Assembly (NCBI RefSeq): GCF_010183535.1
Contig: NC_071331.1
Span: 5,704,001-5,768,000 of the forward strand
Source: Caenorhabditis remanei
Lineage: Eukaryota > Nematoda > Chromadorea > Rhabditida > Rhabditidae
Length of the DNA: 64,000 bases
Reading direction: 5' to 3'
The position numbers and the translations under genes are program-made. The notes under the pieces were generated by a model. The model did no database searches. It was not told the DNA's origin and saw nothing but the letters and a program-made list of their open reading frames with translations. Positions 61,676 to 64,000 of the stretch are shown one piece after another (position 1 is the stretch's first letter; every line of letters begins with the position of its first letter).

Positions 61676-64000
61676 TATTTCATGAATTACTCAAAAGTAA
61701 GGACAGAGTGGTTGATTCATTATTGTTCGGTAATCGTGGATGTGAAGGAATATAGCGAAAAAAAATAGTTTTCTATTGAACACTGTGATAGAATCATTTC
61801 ACGGAAAAAGTTACAACGTATACAACTTTCGAGAAGCAGAAATATTTTCTCCAAATCAGTTATTTTTCAGTTTCACCTTTGTAAAAAAACAACGTTTTTT
61901 TGATGGACGTTAAGATGTACGAAAAAAGTGGCATTTTTAACTTGACTTTTATTTGTGTCCCACTGAAATCATCAGTAAATCAGTATTTATATTCGAGATT
62001 TTATTTCACTTATTTTTCGCTACAACAAGATTATGAAAAGTTTTGAAGCTCCGTGATATTTGGAACATTCTGAAATTGAAAAGAAAAATTTTGTTCATAT
62101 CTTCACCAAGTAAAAACAGTGGTCTCGTGTTGTTTATACAATAATTGCAAAACGGAGAATAGGGGTTACGAGTACACAAAAGTTCGTTGTCAGGGATATC
62201 AAAAAATAAATTTTTTTTGGTCCATAGTCAAATTTTATGAACGAAAAATTCAAAAAATAAAAAAAATAAAATTGTTTCAAGACTAAAAGAAAATAAGACA
62301 ACCTGTCGGTCCCATACTTCAACGTAAATTTTAGCAACATGAAATCGACTATAGCAGAATGTTCGATAAACTCATCCACTCACCACTTTCAACTAACCCA
62401 GAGGGGTAGACCAAGTCATGAAAGAATATGATAGAAAATATGAATACAGCTACTAGAAATCTATAATTTCTCTGCTTTGTATGAATCATGTTTTATCGTA
62501 CATAATAAATTTGTAGTGTGTTCGAATGGTATATGAGAGGAGCCACGATTTTATGAATTATTCAAAGGTATGAACACAGTGGTTGATATAATGTTGGTTG
62601 GTAATCGTAGATGAAAAGGAATATAGCGCTTAAAAAAATTATTTTCAATTGAAGAAAAAAATCGACGTATCATTAAACTGAAAACGTTGCAACACATACA
62701 TTTTTCGAGAAGCGGAAATGTTTTTTTCCAAAATTAAATTTTTCCAGTTTCACCTTTGTTATAAAGAACTAAGTTTTTCTTATGGACGTTGGGTATACGC
62801 AGCATTTTGACAGATTTCCGTTAAGATCGCATTGTTGAACAGGAGTTTTTTTCATTTAGAGGACACTTTATCTCGGAAAATTAATTCCAAAAATAGAAAT
62901 CATCAGATTTCCAACACCACAGAAAAATCCCACTCAACCTGGCATTGAAGATAACAAATAATCCATCAAATTATAATAGCTTATTGCAACAGAATTTTAA
63001 AGAAGTTTGTTCAAAGTAATTCAAAAGTAAATTCTACCCGTTTGGTATCCGAATTTATTTTCTGCCTGGTTTTTAAAATATATTTTCAAAAGCATGAAAT
63101 TAAATGCAACTGAGGTTGACCAGGAATCATGATCTTATTTTTCAAACCAGAAACTGTAGATTTTGAATCTTGGACAAGACATAGTGAAAAAAGACTTGTT
63201 ATGTCAAACAAATCATCATAAAGTTTTAGAAGGTGGTAAGTGAATCTCAGACTTATAAATTATTTTTTCATTTAATTGGTAGAACACATGCAAAAATGAT
63301 ATAAGAACCCCTCAATTTGAAAATTTTCACTATTCGAGGTAAATGTCGAAAAAATCGAAAAAATCTGTCTTTTTTCGACAGATTTGCCTGAGATCCAAAA
63401 TTTTGAACTGATTTTTGACAATTCGTACAAAGGTTTGGGTATTACGATGAAACCAAGATTTTATGTCTTAAACCAACTTGGAGTACATAATTTTTGAAAC
63501 GTTTGCTGCTGCAGCTTAAATGCTTCCGTTATCAAACAATAGAAGAATTTAGAGATTGAAAAAAGATCTTGTCATCATTACACTGAAAACGATGCAACTT
63601 ATACATTTTTCGAGAAACAGAAATGTTTTTTTTCAGTTTTACCTTTGTTATAAAAACTAAGTTTTTCTGATGGACGTTAATATAAATAGAAACGCCAGCA
63701 TTTTTCCAGATTTCCGTTAGGATCACATTTTGAAACTCGACTTTTTTCATTTAGACATTTTACATCGAAAAAAATCCAAAGCATATAGTGCCCCACTGAA
63801 ATCATCAGATTTCCAACACTACAGACAAATCACACTCAATCCGGGATTGAAGATAACAAATAATCCATCAAATTATAATAGCTTATTGCAACAGAATTTT
63901 AAAGAAGTTTGTTCAAAGTAATTCAAAAGTAGATTCTACCCGTTTGGTATCCGAATTTCTTCCCTGACTGGTAAAAAATATTTATTTTGAAAATCATGAT
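61676..64000. repeat. tandem local repeats with no complete gene
   Basis: Copies of the 300-400-bp unit also found at 33.2-33.9 and 35.5 kb. 62900-63055 and 63800-63955 are almost identical (both with AATCCATCAAATTATAATAG). The only coding remnant is the orphan first exon at 62384-62489. Confidence 0.6.
62384..62489 (-). other. orphan METTL24-like first exon
   Basis: Encodes MIHTKQRNYRFLVAVFIFSI and onward for 35 residues with a GTGAGT donor in phase 1, the same length as 54994-54889. No body exons lie between it and copy 3, so it is either an orphan or a distal alternative first exon for copy 3, 7.4 kb from that gene's own first exon. Confidence 0.6.

Overview
The window looks like nuclear DNA of a Caenorhabditis-type nematode. 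Introns are mostly about 45 bp with TTTTCAG acceptors. The gene families are worm-like: a divergent T-box factor, secreted CAP/SCP-like proteins, and METTL24/FkbM-like methyltransferase-fold proteins. The cellular genes sit in tandem segmental duplications that have been hit repeatedly by mobile elements.

Layout. 1-5345: BEL/Pao-like retroelement with Gag and protease ORFs in different frames and no recognisable reverse transcriptase or integrase. 5885-9853: three CAP-a genes, two of them head to head. 10289-27675: a T-box gene split by a 16,194-bp Maverick/Polinton (10617-26810; 6-bp target duplication AATGAG, terminal inverted repeats starting AGAGAATTG). 28412-29194: CAP-b gene. 31010-34519: intact METTL24-like gene with spare first exons upstream. 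37524-38301: second CAP-b. 39755-42406: second METTL24-like gene with a frameshifted first exon. 43662-46075: head-to-head CAP-a pair. 47490-48579: second T-box gene, frameshifted near its 3' end. 49080-49854: third CAP-b. 51785-54994: third METTL24-like gene carrying a 1.15-kb palindrome in its first intron. 55063-61675: Helitron/Helentron-like element, itself interrupted by a very young 5,093-bp Ty3/gypsy-like Gag-protease retroelement with identical 355-bp LTRs. 61676-64000: an orphan METTL24-like first exon and copies of a local repeat.

The Maverick carries a nearly complete virus-like set. On the minus strand: an unknown 85-aa ORF, adenain-type protease (one in-frame amber), unknown 144-aa protein, major capsid, basic virion protein, penton, small membrane protein, integrase, two conserved small proteins, FtsK/HerA packaging ATPase and a 13-exon protein-primed DNA polymerase B. 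On the plus strand at the right end: 70-aa and 155-aa (CxxC...CxxC) proteins. An inverted, scrambled polymerase fragment lies between the ATPase and polymerase genes. No fusogen or secreted cargo protease was recognised.

The order CAP-a pair, T-box, CAP-b, METTL24-like is present at about 6-35 kb and again at about 43-55 kb, so the whole block was duplicated. The second T-box copy lacks the Maverick, which suggests the Maverick arrived afterwards. All CAP-a start regions are rich in GATA sites of the intestinal type. Exon coordinates were worked out by hand from splice signals and reading-frame closure; no database search was possible.
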